Below, piece after piece: positions 24,239-33,731 of a stretch of DNA of 63,130 nt. The notes under the pieces were generated by a model, which searched no databases, was not told the DNA's origin, and saw only the letters and a program-made list of their open reading frames with translations. Positions within the stretch are counted from its first letter, which is position 1; every line of letters begins with the position of its first letter. A program made the position numbers and the translations under genes. Source of the DNA: Neisseriaceae bacterium (GTDB taxonomy: Bacteria; Pseudomonadota; Gammaproteobacteria; Burkholderiales; Neisseriaceae); NCBI GenBank assembly GCA_017934045.1, contig JAGBKK010000008.1:1-63130 (forward strand), written 5' to 3'.

Positions 24239-24880
24239 TTATTTATAATTCACAAACGCCCACTCAACACTTTCAGGTTGCGATAAATGCCCATCTTGCA
24301 ATATCACACCTTGATCGCAATATTGTTTAATGGAGCGTTCGCTGTGGGATACTAAAATTAAGGAGCGGTCTTTGCGTTTTTCAAACAGTTCGTATTTACA
24401 TTTGGCGTTAAAGCGTGCATCACCTACGGCAATCACTTCGTCAATTAAATAGCAATCAAATTCAATGGCTAATGATAAGGCAAACGCAAGTCGTGCTTTC
24501 ATACCTGATGAATAGGTTTTAACGGGTTCGTTCAAATAAATACCTAATTCGGCAAAGTCTTCGGTAAATTTTTTAACTTTGGCTATATCGGCATTGTAAA
24601 TACGACAGATAAAACGCAAATTATCCATGCCTGACAGGCTGCCTTGAAATGCCCCAGAAAAAGCCAACGGCCAAGAAACACTCATATTGCGAATAATGCG
24701 TCCTGAATCAGGAAATTCCACACCGCCAATCAAACGAATAAGTGTGGATTTACCTGCACCATTGCGTCCGAGAATACCTAATTTTTCGCCTTTTTTTAAC
24801 GAAAAGTTAATATCGTGCAAAATCGTACGCATACCTTTGCGTGTGGGATAGGATTTATAAACATGCTCTAATGCCAACAT
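24239..24880 (-). CDS. ctrD: Capsule polysaccharide export ATP-binding protein (KpsT/CtrD)
   Basis: 213 residues. Walker [10 protein letters not shown] near residue 40, signature [20 protein letters not shown], Walker [13 protein letters not shown] and the switch region [15 protein letters not shown] are typical of polysaccharide ABC-2 exporters. It powers export of lipid-linked capsular polysaccharide with the CtrC permease. The ATG overlaps the permease stop as TAATG. It is last of a three-gene minus-strand set whose first gene is frameshifted. Confidence 0.92.
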   Translation of the reverse strand: MLALEHVYKSYPTRKGMRTILHDINFSLKKGEKLGILGRNGAGKSTLIRLIGGVEFPDSGRIIRNMSVSWPLAFSGAFQGSLSGMDNLRFICRIYNADIAKVKKFTEDFAELGIYLNEPVKTYSSGMKARLAFALSLAIEFDCYLIDEVIAVGDARFNAKCKYELFEKRKDRSLILVSHSERSIKQYCDQGVILQDGHLSQPESVEWAFVNYK

Positions 24881-25752
24881 TATTTTGCAGCCCCTTGTCG
24901 CACTATGCTATTGACTGCCAGTAAGCCGACCAACAGCAAAATAATATCCCATAACGCCAAATACCACGGATTTTCCATGGTAATCACCGTTCCCCCAAAA
25001 TAGCCATGACGGAACATTTCTGTGCCATGGATCATCGGCACCCATAAAACAATCTCTTGGGCTTGTTGGGGTAAGGAAGAAACCAAATAAAACACGCCTG
25101 ATGCAATCATAAATACAATGCCCATTGCATTCCATATCTTGCTAAACACTTCTGATTTACACGATATGGCATACAACACAAAACCTAAACCCAAGCCAAA
25201 AAATGCCATTAAAATCCATGCAATCAGCATATAAAATATATCCGCAGGCAGTTCTATCCAGCCAATAAAGATAAACAACAGCAATATTGCAATTTGTGCC
25301 ACGGTAACACTACCCACTTCTAAAATCATGCGTGAGAGTAATAAATCAATCACACGCACATTGCGGTGATACAGCAAACCAGTATTCGCAGTTACCGCAC
25401 CCATGGTTTTACCACTGGTTTTACGCCATAACATTAACATAGGATAGCCTGTAATCATAAACGCCACAATGTTAATATCGGTAATATGCGAACCACGCAC
25501 AAATTTCCATAAGATAGCAATCACCATTGTTACCAACAACGGCTCTACAAACAGCCACAAAAAGCCCAAGTTATTGCGACCGTAACGCGTAATCATTTCT
25601 CGCAAAATCAATGCTTTAACAACGCGTTTTTGAATTTGAAACGATTCTTTCAGCGTGGTATCCGCGGTTTGCGTCATTGCTAATTGAGACGCTTTTTGAT
25701 AGCCGTCATCAGGCATGGACGGTGGTGGGGTGAGTTCAGGCGTATCGCTCAT
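24880..25752 (-). CDS. ctrC: Capsule polysaccharide export permease (KpsM/CtrC)
   Basis: 290 residues with six membrane segments of the ABC-2 type ([20 protein letters not shown] before the first, [20 protein letters not shown] near the last). It has a roughly 45-residue polar proline-rich N-terminal extension beyond the usual length. It forms the inner-membrane pore for capsular polysaccharide. It overlaps its neighbours at both ends by TAATG, showing an intact translational-coupling design around an upstream gene that is out of frame. Confidence 0.92.
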   Translation of the reverse strand: MSDTPELTPPPSMPDDGYQKASQLAMTQTADTTLKESFQIQKRVVKALILREMITRYGRNNLGFLWLFVEPLLVTMVIAILWKFVRGSHITDINIVAFMITGYPMLMLWRKTSGKTMGAVTANTGLLYHRNVRVIDLLLSRMILEVGSVTVAQIAILLLFIFIGWIELPADIFYMLIAWILMAFFGLGLGFVLYAISCKSEVFSKIWNAMGIVFMIASGVFYLVSSLPQQAQEIVLWVPMIHGTEMFRHGYFGGTVITMENPWYLALWDIILLLVGLLAVNSIVRQGAAK

Positions 25753-26893
25753 TAGTTTTTATGCTCCCTAACGCCTGCCAACAGCAATACCAAAACGCCA
25801 TACACCATTAAACCGATAAACAATGTTGCCAAAATGCTGTAAATACGGCGTGGCAATAAAGGATAATCAGGTTCGATGGGGGCAGAAATCACCTCCAAAT
25901 ACAGTTGTTGGCGTGTGGCATCGGCTTTGGCACTTTCCAATGCGGTAATGGCTGCCGCTAATTGTTTTTCGGCTAATTCGTTTTCTAAATAAACCCGTTG
26001 ATACTCTGCCGCTTGTTTGGTCATCGAACCGTCTTCATCGCTTAACATGGCGTTGGTTTGTTTTTCGATTTCTTTTTTCAGGCTGCGTTCGCGTGCCATT
26101 AAGCCTGAAATTTGTGGATTATCAGGCGTAATCGCACGCACTTGGTCTAATTGTGTTTGCAGTAAAATCAATTCGTCTTGCAATTTGGAAATCAAGCCGA
26201 TTTTGCCTTCGGCTTGCACTTTTAAGTCGAATACGCCGTTTTGCGTACGATACACAATTAAATCTTCGGAGGCTTTTTTGACGCGTTCTTCGGCGACATC
26301 CACCTGCATTTGAGCGTATTTCACCGTATCTTTCAACGCTCGATCATTTAATTGATTGATTAACGCTTCCGCTTGTTTAAGCAAAGCCGAATTTACTTGC
26401 AATGCGTCTTTGGGTTCAAACGCTGCCACTTCTAATGTAGAAATTCCTGATACAGGATCAAATTGAACAGTTACTTTCTTTTTATAATATTGATAAAAAA
26501 CTTCATTTTCGCCATTAAAACCAAAGCCATTAAAACGGCTAATTAAATCGCCCTTTTTTCATAAAAAGAACGCACGGCAACACCTTGTTGTTCCAAGTTA
26601 TTCAACGCCGCACGCGAAGTCATATATTCACGCACGCTGTAAGTGTCGTCCTGCGAACGCGAAAAGCCCACATTTTGCAAAAACGCCCCCAAGCCTGTTA
26701 AAGAATTTTGCTGACTTGCCGAACGAATCACAAATGAAGATTGGGAAATATATTGGTCGGAAGCAATTAAACCAAAATACAACAAAGCCAAAATAACAGG
26801 CAAGGTTACGGTGATAAAGCGTAAAGAATTTTTGATTAAAGCATCAACAAAAAACGCTTTGGGATTTTTCTTTAATTTGGATAATCTACTCAT
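25752..26893 (-). pseudogene. ctrB: Capsule export inner-membrane co-polymerase (KpsE/CtrB), frameshifted
   Basis: Two adjacent reading frames together make one protein of the usual length (about 380 codons). The N-terminal part (116 residues: KNSLRFITVTLPVILALLYF membrane segment, YISQSSFVIRS, SVREYMTSRAALNNLE) stops soon after SFYEK. The rest continues in another frame as GDLISRFNGFGFNG, ISTLEVAAFEPKDALQV, coiled coil, and a C-terminal membrane segment. The break is at a run of six A on the coding strand (T at 26554-26559). A seventh A would restore EKKGDLISRF. It could be a phase-variable switch, a pseudogene or a sequencing error. No ctrA/kpsD outer-membrane gene is present upstream. Confidence 0.85.
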
Positions 26894-26924
26894 TCTTTAT
26901 TGTTTCCATTTGATTAAATTATCA

Positions 26925-26961
26925 TTCAGGCAGCCTGAAAAGTATTTCAGGCTGCCTGAAA
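26925..26961. repeat. Two DNA uptake sequences in tandem
   Basis: ATTCAGGCAGCCTGAAA, four bases, then TTTCAGGCTGCCTGAAA. The pair sits in the divergent 281-bp gap between the broken ctrB and the SPFH gene, where it could form two adjacent hairpins. No other feature is seen in this AT-rich gap except the GGAG ribosome site of the SPFH gene. Confidence 0.85.
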
Positions 26962-27174
26962 AAAATAAACATAACATTATACTGAAATGCGAACAATGAC
27001 GCAATTTTTATCAAACAATCTGCTAAAAATTAATTTTTTATCCCCCATAACACAAACAATCTATTGCTTAAACAGGCAATTATACTATTTGTTTTTCTGC
27101 GTCAATTTTAGAATCACAAATTTTATCCATGTTTCTGTTAATATAACGGCTTTTAATTCGTGGAGTTTTATCAA

Positions 27175-27987
27175 ATGGCAGTGGATGTCAATGAACTTAA
27201 AAAAACGGCAAAAACAATGCCTATTTTTTTGATTATATTCATTATTTTTATTTTATACATTTCTATTTTCACCGTGCAGTCTGGTACACGCAAATTGGTG
27301 TTTTCCGCAGGAAAACTCACTTCTGTGGCTGGCGAAGGTTTGCATTTTAAAATTCCACTGTATCAAACCGTCAAAAGCGTGCCGATTACTACGCTTAAAA
27401 CCGCCGAAGAAGCCGAAGCCGCGTCTTCTGACTTGCAAGTGGTGCATGCGGCAATTACCATTAACTATCATTTCGACCAAAGCAAATTAGCCGAAATTTA
27501 TACGCAAACGCATTTTGATGTCGAAGACCGCATTATTAAACCGCGTATTCAAGAAACGCTGAAAGCCGTGTCTGCCAAGCATACGGCGGAAGATTTGATT
27601 GTGAATCGTGCCACTGCCAAGCAGGAAATTGATAATATTCTCAAAGGCGATTTGGCTCGCTACCACATTATGGTGGAAGATGTGCAATTAACGCATTTTC
27701 AGTTTAGCCCTGAATTTAATCGGGCGATTGAAGCCAAACAAACCGAAGCTCAAAACGCTTTGAAAGCCAAAAATATTTTGGAACGCACCAAAATTGAATC
27801 GGAACAACGCATTGCACAGGCAAAAGGTGAAGCGGAAGCGATTCGCATTCAAGCCGAAGCCATTCGTAGTCAAGGCGGTGCGGAATATGTGCAGTTAAAA
27901 TGGATTGAAAAATGGAACGGCGAACCACCGCAAGTGATTGCAGGACAAGGTGCGTCTAATTTTATGTTGAATTTGGATAAGAAATAA
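27175..27987 (+). CDS. SPFH/prohibitin-domain membrane protein
   Basis: 270 residues from the ATG at 27175, nine bases after GGAG (a GTG five codons earlier overlaps that site). A single membrane segment (MPIFLIIFIIFILYISIFTV) precedes the SPFH domain (LVFSAGKLTSVAGEGLHFKI, ITINYHFDQSKLAEIYT). A long alanine/glutamate-rich coiled coil (EAKQTEAQNALKAKN, RIAQAKGEAEAIRIQAEA) follows. Such proteins build membrane scaffolds like prohibitin or HflKC. No partner gene lies nearby. Confidence 0.9.
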   Translation: MAVDVNELKKTAKTMPIFLIIFIIFILYISIFTVQSGTRKLVFSAGKLTSVAGEGLHFKIPLYQTVKSVPITTLKTAEEAEAASSDLQVVHAAITINYHFDQSKLAEIYTQTHFDVEDRIIKPRIQETLKAVSAKHTAEDLIVNRATAKQEIDNILKGDLARYHIMVEDVQLTHFQFSPEFNRAIEAKQTEAQNALKAKNILERTKIESEQRIAQAKGEAEAIRIQAEAIRSQGGAEYVQLKWIEKWNGEPPQVIAGQGASNFMLNLDKK

Positions 27988-28026
27988 TTTTTCAGGCAGC
28001 CTGAAACCATAAACAGGAATATCACT

Positions 28027-29028
28027 ATGCAAAAACGCGTTTTAACAGGCGTTACCACAACGGGAACGCCACATTTAGGTAATTTTGTGGGGGCAATTCG
28101 TCCTGCGATTGCCGCGTCTAATCAAGACGATACGCAATCTTTCTTTTTTCTTGCTGACTATCACGGCTTGATTAAATGCAAAGACCCCGAGCAAATTCAT
28201 GCTTCCACTTTGACTGTGGCGGCGACTTGGTTGGCTTGCGGTTTGGATTATGAAAAAACTTTCTTTTATCGTCAGTCGGATATTCCCGAAATTCAAGAAC
28301 TCAACTGGATTCTCACCTGCACTTGTGCCAAAGGTTTGATGAATCGAGCCCACGCCTATAAAGCGGCAGTGGCTGAAAATGTGGAAAAAAACGAAGATCC
28401 TGATCACGCCGTAGAAATGGGTTTGTATTGCTATCCGATTTTAATGGCGGCAGATATTTTAATGTTTAACGCCCACGAAGTGCCTGTGGGCAAAGACCAA
28501 GTGCAACACTTGGAAATGGCGTGCGATATTGCAGGACGCTTTAATTTTCGCTACAAAGAGTTGTTTGTGATGCCACAAGCGGTGGTGGGCGAAGAAGCCG
28601 TGCTATTGGGTTTAGACGGACGCAAAATGAGCAAAAGTTATGGCAACACCATTCCTTTGTTTGAGCCTGAAAAAAAATTGCAAAAATCCATTAACAAAAT
28701 CATCACCAACTTAAAAGAGCCTGGCGAGCCAAAAGACACCGAAGACAGCACGCTGTTTGAAATTTACAAAGCCTTTGCCGATGAAAATGAAACGGCACAA
28801 ATGGCACAAGCCTACGCAGACGGCATTGCGTGGGGCGAAGCGAAGAAAATTGTGTTTCAAAAAATCAACAGTATTTTGTCGCCGATGCGTGAAAAATATA
28901 TGGAACTCACCGCAAATCCTGCCCAAATTGAAGAAATTTTGCAATTTGGTGCAGAAAAAACCCGCAAAATCGCCAACGAAAGATTGCAGGAAATTAGAAA
29001 TGCAGTAGGAATTAGAATGTTTAAATAA
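28027..29028 (+). CDS. trpS: Tryptophanyl-tRNA synthetase
   Basis: 333 residues. The class I signature appears as [12 protein letters not shown] (HIGH-type) near residue 10 and KMSKSYGN near residue 200. The Trp-binding region [15 protein letters not shown] and the GKDQVQHLE motif are intact. It charges tRNA-Trp in the cytosol. Length equals that of typical bacterial TrpS. An uptake sequence lies 10 bp after the stop, followed by a structured inverted-repeat region. Confidence 0.96.
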   Translation: MQKRVLTGVTTTGTPHLGNFVGAIRPAIAASNQDDTQSFFFLADYHGLIKCKDPEQIHASTLTVAATWLACGLDYEKTFFYRQSDIPEIQELNWILTCTCAKGLMNRAHAYKAAVAENVEKNEDPDHAVEMGLYCYPILMAADILMFNAHEVPVGKDQVQHLEMACDIAGRFNFRYKELFVMPQAVVGEEAVLLGLDGRKMSKSYGNTIPLFEPEKKLQKSINKIITNLKEPGEPKDTEDSTLFEIYKAFADENETAQMAQAYADGIAWGEAKKIVFQKINSILSPMREKYMELTANPAQIEEILQFGAEKTRKIANERLQEIRNAVGIRMFK

Positions 29029-29065
29029 ATCAAAGAGTTTCAGGCTGCCTGAAAGATAAAATAAT

Positions 29066-29141
29066 AAACGGATTTGCTCACTTCTCACGGAGTTCGCATT
29101 TTAATCACCGTGAGCACCGTTAGGTGCGAACAAATCCGTTT
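29066..29141. repeat. Structured inverted-repeat region after trpS
   Basis: AAACGGATTTG (29066-29076) pairs with CAAATCCGTTT (29131-29141). Inside, CTCACGG (29084-29090) pairs with CCGTGAG (29108-29114), while TTCGCA (29093-29098) can pair with TGCGAA (29125-29130) across it, a pseudoknot-like topology. It follows trpS and precedes the DUF805 gene. It may be a terminator, an RNA element or a single-copy repeat remnant. Confidence 0.5.
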
Positions 29142-29227
29142 GTTAATAAAAAAGGCATATTAGTTTGTTAAAATTTCGTTTCAGGCAGCCTGAAAATAAT
29201 TAACTTATTGTTAATAAAGGATAAAAA

Positions 29228-29779
29228 ATGACTTTTTCAGAAGCCGTTAAAACTGTTATCCGAAAAACTTTTGTGATACAAGGAAGAGCCAGTCGTTCGG
29301 AATACTGGTGGTGGCTGTTATTCATACTGATTATTTATATTGCAATGGCATATATTATTCCTACAATGGTATTGAGAGCGGCTCACACCACTAATCAATT
29401 TATAGGTTTATTTGCATGGTTTTTTGGTTCTGCAATCGCAGGTTTTACTTTTAACTTGATTACTATTATACCCACAACCAGTGTTGGTATTCGCCGTATG
29501 CACGATATAGGCAAAAGCGGTTGGTGGTGTTTATTCGACTTTATTCCAAGAGCGTTTGCGTTGCTTTCAGGTTTAATATTTTTCTCAATAATAATGGGTA
29601 TAAAAATTGACGGAATATTAAACATTATGTCCCCAAAAACTATAATAAATAGCACATATCTTATGTATGCTTCTCATGTTGTATTTTGGATTTTATGTTT
29701 GTTTGAATCACAACCTAACGAAAATCAATACGGAGAAAATCCAAACGCATTACCAAATACAGAAAATACAAGCGAATAA
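29228..29779 (+). CDS. DUF805 membrane protein
   Basis: 183 residues with four membrane segments. The opening FVIQGRASRSEYWWWLLF is the DUF805 hallmark (GRxxRxEYW), followed by VGIRRMHDIGKSGWWCLFDF, the second conserved motif of the family (YhaH/YhaI-like). Function unknown; members are small inner-membrane proteins. It ends just before a DNA uptake sequence and a strong bidirectional terminator. Confidence 0.9.
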   Translation: MTFSEAVKTVIRKTFVIQGRASRSEYWWWLLFILIIYIAMAYIIPTMVLRAAHTTNQFIGLFAWFFGSAIAGFTFNLITIIPTTSVGIRRMHDIGKSGWWCLFDFIPRAFALLSGLIFFSIIMGIKIDGILNIMSPKTIINSTYLMYASHVVFWILCLFESQPNENQYGENPNALPNTENTSE

Positions 29780-29800
29780 ATCTTTCAGGCTGCCTGAAAA

Positions 29801-29830
29801 AAACGCCGTATCATTATACGGCGTTTTTTT
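29801..29830. terminator. Bidirectional intrinsic terminator
   Basis: AAACGCCGTAT, loop CATT, ATACGGCGTTT followed by T residues on the plus strand and by A/T-rich sequence (uptake sequence ending in a run of A) on the other. It serves the convergent DUF805 and Bax-inhibitor genes. Confidence 0.9.
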
Positions 29831-29847
29831 ATAAACAAAACAATCAG

Positions 29848-30543
29848 TTAATCATTTCCAGACAATGCCATTAAAATGCGTAACAGGCTGGTAAATAAGT
29901 TGTAAATGGCGATAAAAATGGTCAAAGCGGCGGAAATATGGCTGTCTTCGCCACCTTCAATCACACTTCGTACTTGCCACATAATTAACAGCGAACTGAA
30001 AATCACAAACAAACCAGCCAAAGCCAAAGACAACACCGATAATTGTAAGAACAAGTTGGCAACCACGCCGATCATCAGCACAATCGCACCAATCGCCAAG
30101 AAATTACCCAAAGCCATGGTGTTGATATTCGCACGGCGTGCCATAGCCGCCATCGCGAAGAAAATAGCAGCAGTCATAACAGCGGCAGTAGCTACCAATT
30201 TACCGCCCGCACCACCTTGCATTGCCAAAGCCAACACAGGGGTAAGCATGAAACCCATTCCAAAAGTGAAAACCATAAGCAAAGCCACGCCGACATTGCT
30301 GTAACGGTTTTTCTCAATCAAAAAGCACATACCGTAGAAAAAAGCAAAAAACGCAATCACGCCTACCCAAAAATTGGTGGCAAATAAGGCAATGAACGGA
30401 TTGAAAAACATACCTACCACAGCACCCGCAGCACACGGCAAGAAAGACAATGCCAACAGGCGATAAGTTTTGCTTAAAATCACTTCTTGTGCAGAAACGC
30501 TTTGCCCGATTTGTGTATAATCGGTCATATTTTGATTGCTCAT
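29848..30543 (-). CDS. Bax inhibitor-1/YccA family membrane protein
   Basis: 231 residues with seven membrane segments. The typical opening (TYRLLALSFLPCAAGAVVGM) and FTFGMGFMLTPVLALA match the BI-1/YccA family. E. coli YccA modulates the FtsH protease; other members conduct calcium. The protein sits in the inner membrane. It is convergent with DUF805 and preceded by tRNA-Gly on the same strand. Confidence 0.9.
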   Translation of the reverse strand: MSNQNMTDYTQIGQSVSAQEVILSKTYRLLALSFLPCAAGAVVGMFFNPFIALFATNFWVGVIAFFAFFYGMCFLIEKNRYSNVGVALLMVFTFGMGFMLTPVLALAMQGGAGGKLVATAAVMTAAIFFAMAAMARRANINTMALGNFLAIGAIVLMIGVVANLFLQLSVLSLALAGLFVIFSSLLIMWQVRSVIEGGEDSHISAALTIFIAIYNLFTSLLRILMALSGND

Positions 30544-30575
30544 ATTGTAACCTTATGGGAAGTAAAAGAAGAGAA

Positions 30576-30651
30576 TGGAGCGGGAAACGAGTCTCGAACT
30601 CGCGACCTCAACCTTGGCAAGGTTGCGCTCTACCAACTGAGCTATTCCCGC
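30576..30651 (-). tRNA. tRNA-Gly (GCC anticodon)
   Basis: The minus strand begins GCGGGAATAGCTCAGTTGG. It has the anticodon loop CTTGCCAAG (anticodon GCC), the T-loop GTTCGAGAC, acceptor pairing GCGGGAA with TTCCCGC, and an encoded CCA end. All four arms fold. Length 76. Confidence 0.97.
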
Positions 30652-30732
30652 AAAATCGAAAGAAACCGACATTATACAGAGTTATTTTGGGTTGTCAATA
30701 TTTTTTATCCTTTTTTCAGGCTGCCTGAAAAT

Positions 30733-31893
30733 CTAAATCATCGTCAAAACCCTATCCCAATCGGCGATTAAATCATCAATATGTTCCAAGCCTACCGATA
30801 CTCGCAATAGATTGGGCGTGATATGTGCGGCAATTTTTTCTGTGTCAGAAACGCGTGCGTGCGTGGTGGTATAAGGGTGCGTAATCATTGAACGCACATC
30901 GCCCAAATTGCCTGTGCGTGAAAAAAGTTGTAGATTATCAATCACTTGCCACGCTTGTTGTTGTTTTCCTTTGACATACACCGCCAACAACACGCCGCCT
31001 GATTGTTGTTGTTTTTGGGCTAATGCGTATTGTGGGTGCGTTGCTAAAAATGGGTAATTAACCTGTTGAACTTTCGGGTGATTTTGTAAAAATTGTGCTA
31101 ATTGATAAGCGTTGTCGGCTTGTTTTTCGCAACGCACAAACAGCGTTTCCAAACCAGAACTCAACACCCACGCATTAAAGGGCGATAAAGATTGCCCTGC
31201 GGTACGCGTATGCACAAAAACTTGTTCTATCAAGGCTTTCGAGCCGCAAATTACGCCGCCCATTACTCTGCCTTGTCCGTCTATGCCTTTGGTTGCCGAT
31301 GAAATCGACAAATCTGCCCCCAAAGCAATCGGCTGTTGAACGGCAGGGGTTAAAAAAGAATTATCAACCGCAAGCAACGCCTTGTTTTGATGAGCAATTT
31401 CGGACAAAGCACCAATATCAAACAACGCCAAAGTCGGATTAGACGGCGTTTCCACAAACAACATTTTGGTGTTGGGGCGAATGGCGGCTTGCCAATCTTC
31501 CGCCTTGTTTGAGGCAACATACGACATTTCAATGCCAAAATTGGGCAACGAGTTAATTAGCCCAATATTTGAGCCAAACAAAGCAGAACTGGCTAACAAA
31601 TGGTCGCCTGCTTTCAAAAACGCTAAAAACACCGCTTGCACCGCCGCCATACCAGTGGCAGTGGCAATGCCGCTTTCGGCGTTTTCTAACTGTGCCATAC
31701 GACAAGCAAATGCATCAACTGTTGGATTAGCGGTACGAGAATAGGTGTAACCGTCTTTTTCGCCCAAAAACAAGGCTTGTGCGTCTTCTGCGGTATCAAA
31801 GGTGAAACTACTGCTTAAAAACAAGGCTTGGGCGTGTTCATTGTAAGCGGTTTGCGTTCTTGCCCCACGAATGGCTAATGTTTCGGCGTGCAT
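30733..31893 (-). CDS. metZ: O-succinylhomoserine sulfhydrylase
   Basis: 386 residues from the ATG at 31893 (MHAETLAIRG), eight bases after AAGAG; an upstream in-frame ATG would add 13 atypical residues. The PLP lysine motif SSATKGIDGQGRVMGGVI, NPTVDAFACRMAQLENAE and HPYTTTHARVSDTEK follow the Cys/Met-metabolism PLP enzyme family, closest to MetZ. It forms homocysteine from O-succinylhomoserine and sulfide. MetB/MetC-like activity cannot be excluded without a tree. It is the second sulfur-metabolism theme in the window. Confidence 0.88.
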   Translation of the reverse strand: MHAETLAIRGARTQTAYNEHAQALFLSSSFTFDTAEDAQALFLGEKDGYTYSRTANPTVDAFACRMAQLENAESGIATATGMAAVQAVFLAFLKAGDHLLASSALFGSNIGLINSLPNFGIEMSYVASNKAEDWQAAIRPNTKMLFVETPSNPTLALFDIGALSEIAHQNKALLAVDNSFLTPAVQQPIALGADLSISSATKGIDGQGRVMGGVICGSKALIEQVFVHTRTAGQSLSPFNAWVLSSGLETLFVRCEKQADNAYQLAQFLQNHPKVQQVNYPFLATHPQYALAQKQQQSGGVLLAVYVKGKQQQAWQVIDNLQLFSRTGNLGDVRSMITHPYTTTHARVSDTEKIAAHITPNLLRVSVGLEHIDDLIADWDRVLTMI

Positions 31894-32166
31894 AAAGTTA
31901 TCTCTTAATGTGATGAAACGGCTTATTTTCACGCGAATTTAGCGAATGATGCAAATGTTTATTGTAAAAAAATGGTGATATAAATTGATTTTAGATGAAA
32001 AAAATTTATATTAGCAATCATTAAAATAATTTCAGGCAGCCTGAAATATTACCTTTTCTATTGATTAAAATGGATTAACTATATCAAAAACAGATAAGTC
32101 TTATCCGTATTCATCTTTTCAAATTATTTATATAATCAAGTATTCTTCAACCAACATAAGGATTGT

Positions 32167-33222
32167 ATGATGACCATTCAAGTTAAAGGCTATGCCGCTT
32201 TTGCACCTGACAAACCTTTGAGTGCATTTGATTTTGAACGCCGTGATTGTGGCGATAATGATATTGAAATTGACATTTTATATTGCGGCGTGTGCCACAG
32301 CGATTTGCACCAAGCACGCAATGACTGGCATTTTTCTACCTATCCGATGGTGCCAGGACACGAAATTGTCGGACGCGTGGTGAAAGTGGGCAAAAATGTA
32401 ACGAAATTCAAAATCGGCGATTTGGCTGGAATTGGCTGTATGGTTGATTCTTGCGGTCATTGCGAACCCTGCCAGCACGATTTAGAAAATTATTGCGAAA
32501 ACGGCAACACGCAAACTTACAACGATACACACAAATACGGCACAGGCGAACCGACTTACGGCGGATACAGCACGCGTTATGTGGTCAAAGACGCATTCGC
32601 CTGCCATGTGCCTGAAAATTTGGATATTAAAGCCGTGGCACCGCTTTTGTGTGCGGGCATTACCACTTATTCGCCCTTGCGTCATTGGAAAGTAGGCAAA
32701 GGTATGAAAGTGGCTGTGATTGGCTTGGGCGGCTTGGGGCATATGGCGATTAAATTTGCCGTGGCAATGGGGGCGGAAGTTTCGCTATTTACGCGTTCGC
32801 CCAATAAATTTGACGATGCTAAAAAATTAGGCGTGCATCACATTGTCTTATCCACCGATGACGCTCAAATGCAAGCGGCAAAAAATCAGTTTGAAGTCAT
32901 CATTGACACCGTGCCTTACGCACACGATTTGCGTCCGTATATTCCTACGCTGTCGTTGGACGGCACGATTGTGCTGGTGGGCTTATTCGGCGGTGAAGTG
33001 GAAGCCAATACCGCATCAATGTTCTTGGGACGGCGGTCGATTGCAGGCTCGTGCATTGGCGGTATTGCGGAAACGCAGGAAATGCTTGATTTTTGCGGCG
33101 AACACAATATTGTGCCTGATGTGGAAATGATTGATATGCAATACATCAACGAAGCGTATGAACGAATGCTGAAATCCGATGTGAAATATCGCTTTGTGAT
33201 TGATATGCAAAGTTTGAAATGA
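32167..33222 (+). CDS. Zinc-dependent NAD(P) alcohol dehydrogenase (YahK/cinnamyl type)
   Basis: About 350 residues. The catalytic zinc site CGVCHSDLHQARNDW with GHEIVGRVV, the four-cysteine structural zinc loop (DSCGHCEPCQHDLENYCE), and the Rossmann motif VIGLGGLGHMAIKFA are all intact. It belongs to the medium-chain CAD/YahK group of broad aldehyde reductases. It starts with two consecutive ATG codons, the second better spaced from AAGG. The 234-bp gap upstream contains the short palindrome GATAAGTCTTATC (32093-32105), a possible operator. Confidence 0.93.
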   Translation: MMTIQVKGYAAFAPDKPLSAFDFERRDCGDNDIEIDILYCGVCHSDLHQARNDWHFSTYPMVPGHEIVGRVVKVGKNVTKFKIGDLAGIGCMVDSCGHCEPCQHDLENYCENGNTQTYNDTHKYGTGEPTYGGYSTRYVVKDAFACHVPENLDIKAVAPLLCAGITTYSPLRHWKVGKGMKVAVIGLGGLGHMAIKFAVAMGAEVSLFTRSPNKFDDAKKLGVHHIVLSTDDAQMQAAKNQFEVIIDTVPYAHDLRPYIPTLSLDGTIVLVGLFGGEVEANTASMFLGRRSIAGSCIGGIAETQEMLDFCGEHNIVPDVEMIDMQYINEAYERMLKSDVKYRFVIDMQSLK

Positions 33223-33243
33223 CTTTTCAGGCAGCCTGAATAG

Positions 33244-33272
33244 AAAAACGCTCCAAAAATGGGGCGTTTTTT
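33244..33272 (+). terminator. Intrinsic terminator after the alcohol dehydrogenase gene
   Basis: AAAACGCTCC, loop AAAAAT, GGGGCGTTTT, then TT. One T-G wobble is present in the stem. It lies 20 bp past the stop, just after an uptake sequence. Confidence 0.85.
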
Positions 33273-33313
33273 ATTGAGATAAAGTTTTCAGACAGCCTGA
33301 AAGAAGAGTTATT

Positions 33314-33344
33314 AAAAACCTTTCAGGCTGCCTGAAAGGTTTTT
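33314..33344. terminator. Terminator built around a DNA uptake sequence
   Basis: AAAAACCTTTCAGGC and GCCTGAAAGGTTTTT are perfectly complementary 15-nt arms around a single T. The stem core is the uptake sequence, extended outward so that it ends in A and T runs. It lies between the convergent dehydrogenase and CheY genes and should terminate in both directions. Confidence 0.85.
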
Positions 33345-33347
33345 CAT

Positions 33348-33710
33348 TTAACTCATCACCAACTCATTCAATGCTTCGACCAACTGGTCATCAGTAAAAG
33401 GTTTGCAAATAAAACCTTGAGCTCCTAATTCCAACGCTCGAATACCTGTGGCTTTATCAGACATTGCAGAAATTACCAAAATTTGTGTGTCTGGATCAAG
33501 GGCAATGATGCGTGCAATACATTCCAAGCCGTCCATACCTGCCATGGTTAAGTCCATGGTAATGACATCAGGGTGGTATTTTTCAAAAATTTCCAACGCT
33601 TCAATACCATTTTTTGCTGTGCCGACTAATTCAAACTGGGTATTGTTATACGCTCGTTTAATGCGGTTGCGGATAATGGTGGAATCATCAACAATCATCA
33701 ATTTATACAT
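33348..33710 (-). CDS. CheY-like single-domain response regulator
   Basis: 120 residues consisting only of a receiver domain. The acidic pocket is in MIVDDSTIIRNRI, the phosphoacceptor Asp in HPDVITMDLTMAGMDGL (about residue 54), a conserved Ser/Ala switch in LVISAMSDKATG, and the Lys in FICKPF. No output domain. It lies 21 bp downstream of the CheA-like kinase gene and is its obvious phosphorylation partner. The output target is unknown: a motor, pilus motor, or another kinase. Confidence 0.93.
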   Translation of the reverse strand: MYKLMIVDDSTIIRNRIKRAYNNTQFELVGTAKNGIEALEIFEKYHPDVITMDLTMAGMDGLECIARIIALDPDTQILVISAMSDKATGIRALELGAQGFICKPFTDDQLVEALNELVMS

Positions 33711-33731
33711 TTGGCTTATTCCTTGACAAAA

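Noticed and set aside
26543-26570. Programmed -1 frameshift in ctrB at AAAAAAG
   Set aside because: The zero-frame codons are GAA AAA AGG, which do not form the slippery A AAA AAG arrangement. A missing A in the run is the simpler explanation.
24880-27174. A ctrA/kpsD outer-membrane exporter gene upstream of ctrB
   Set aside because: The gap 26894-27174 is AT-rich with paired uptake sequences and no reading frame of suitable length; the next gene is the divergent SPFH gene.
32060-32105. A fourth Correia-like end (TGGATTAACTATATC) upstream of the alcohol dehydrogenase gene
   Set aside because: Resembles the Neisseria end over a few bases only; no matching opposite arm or core could be found.
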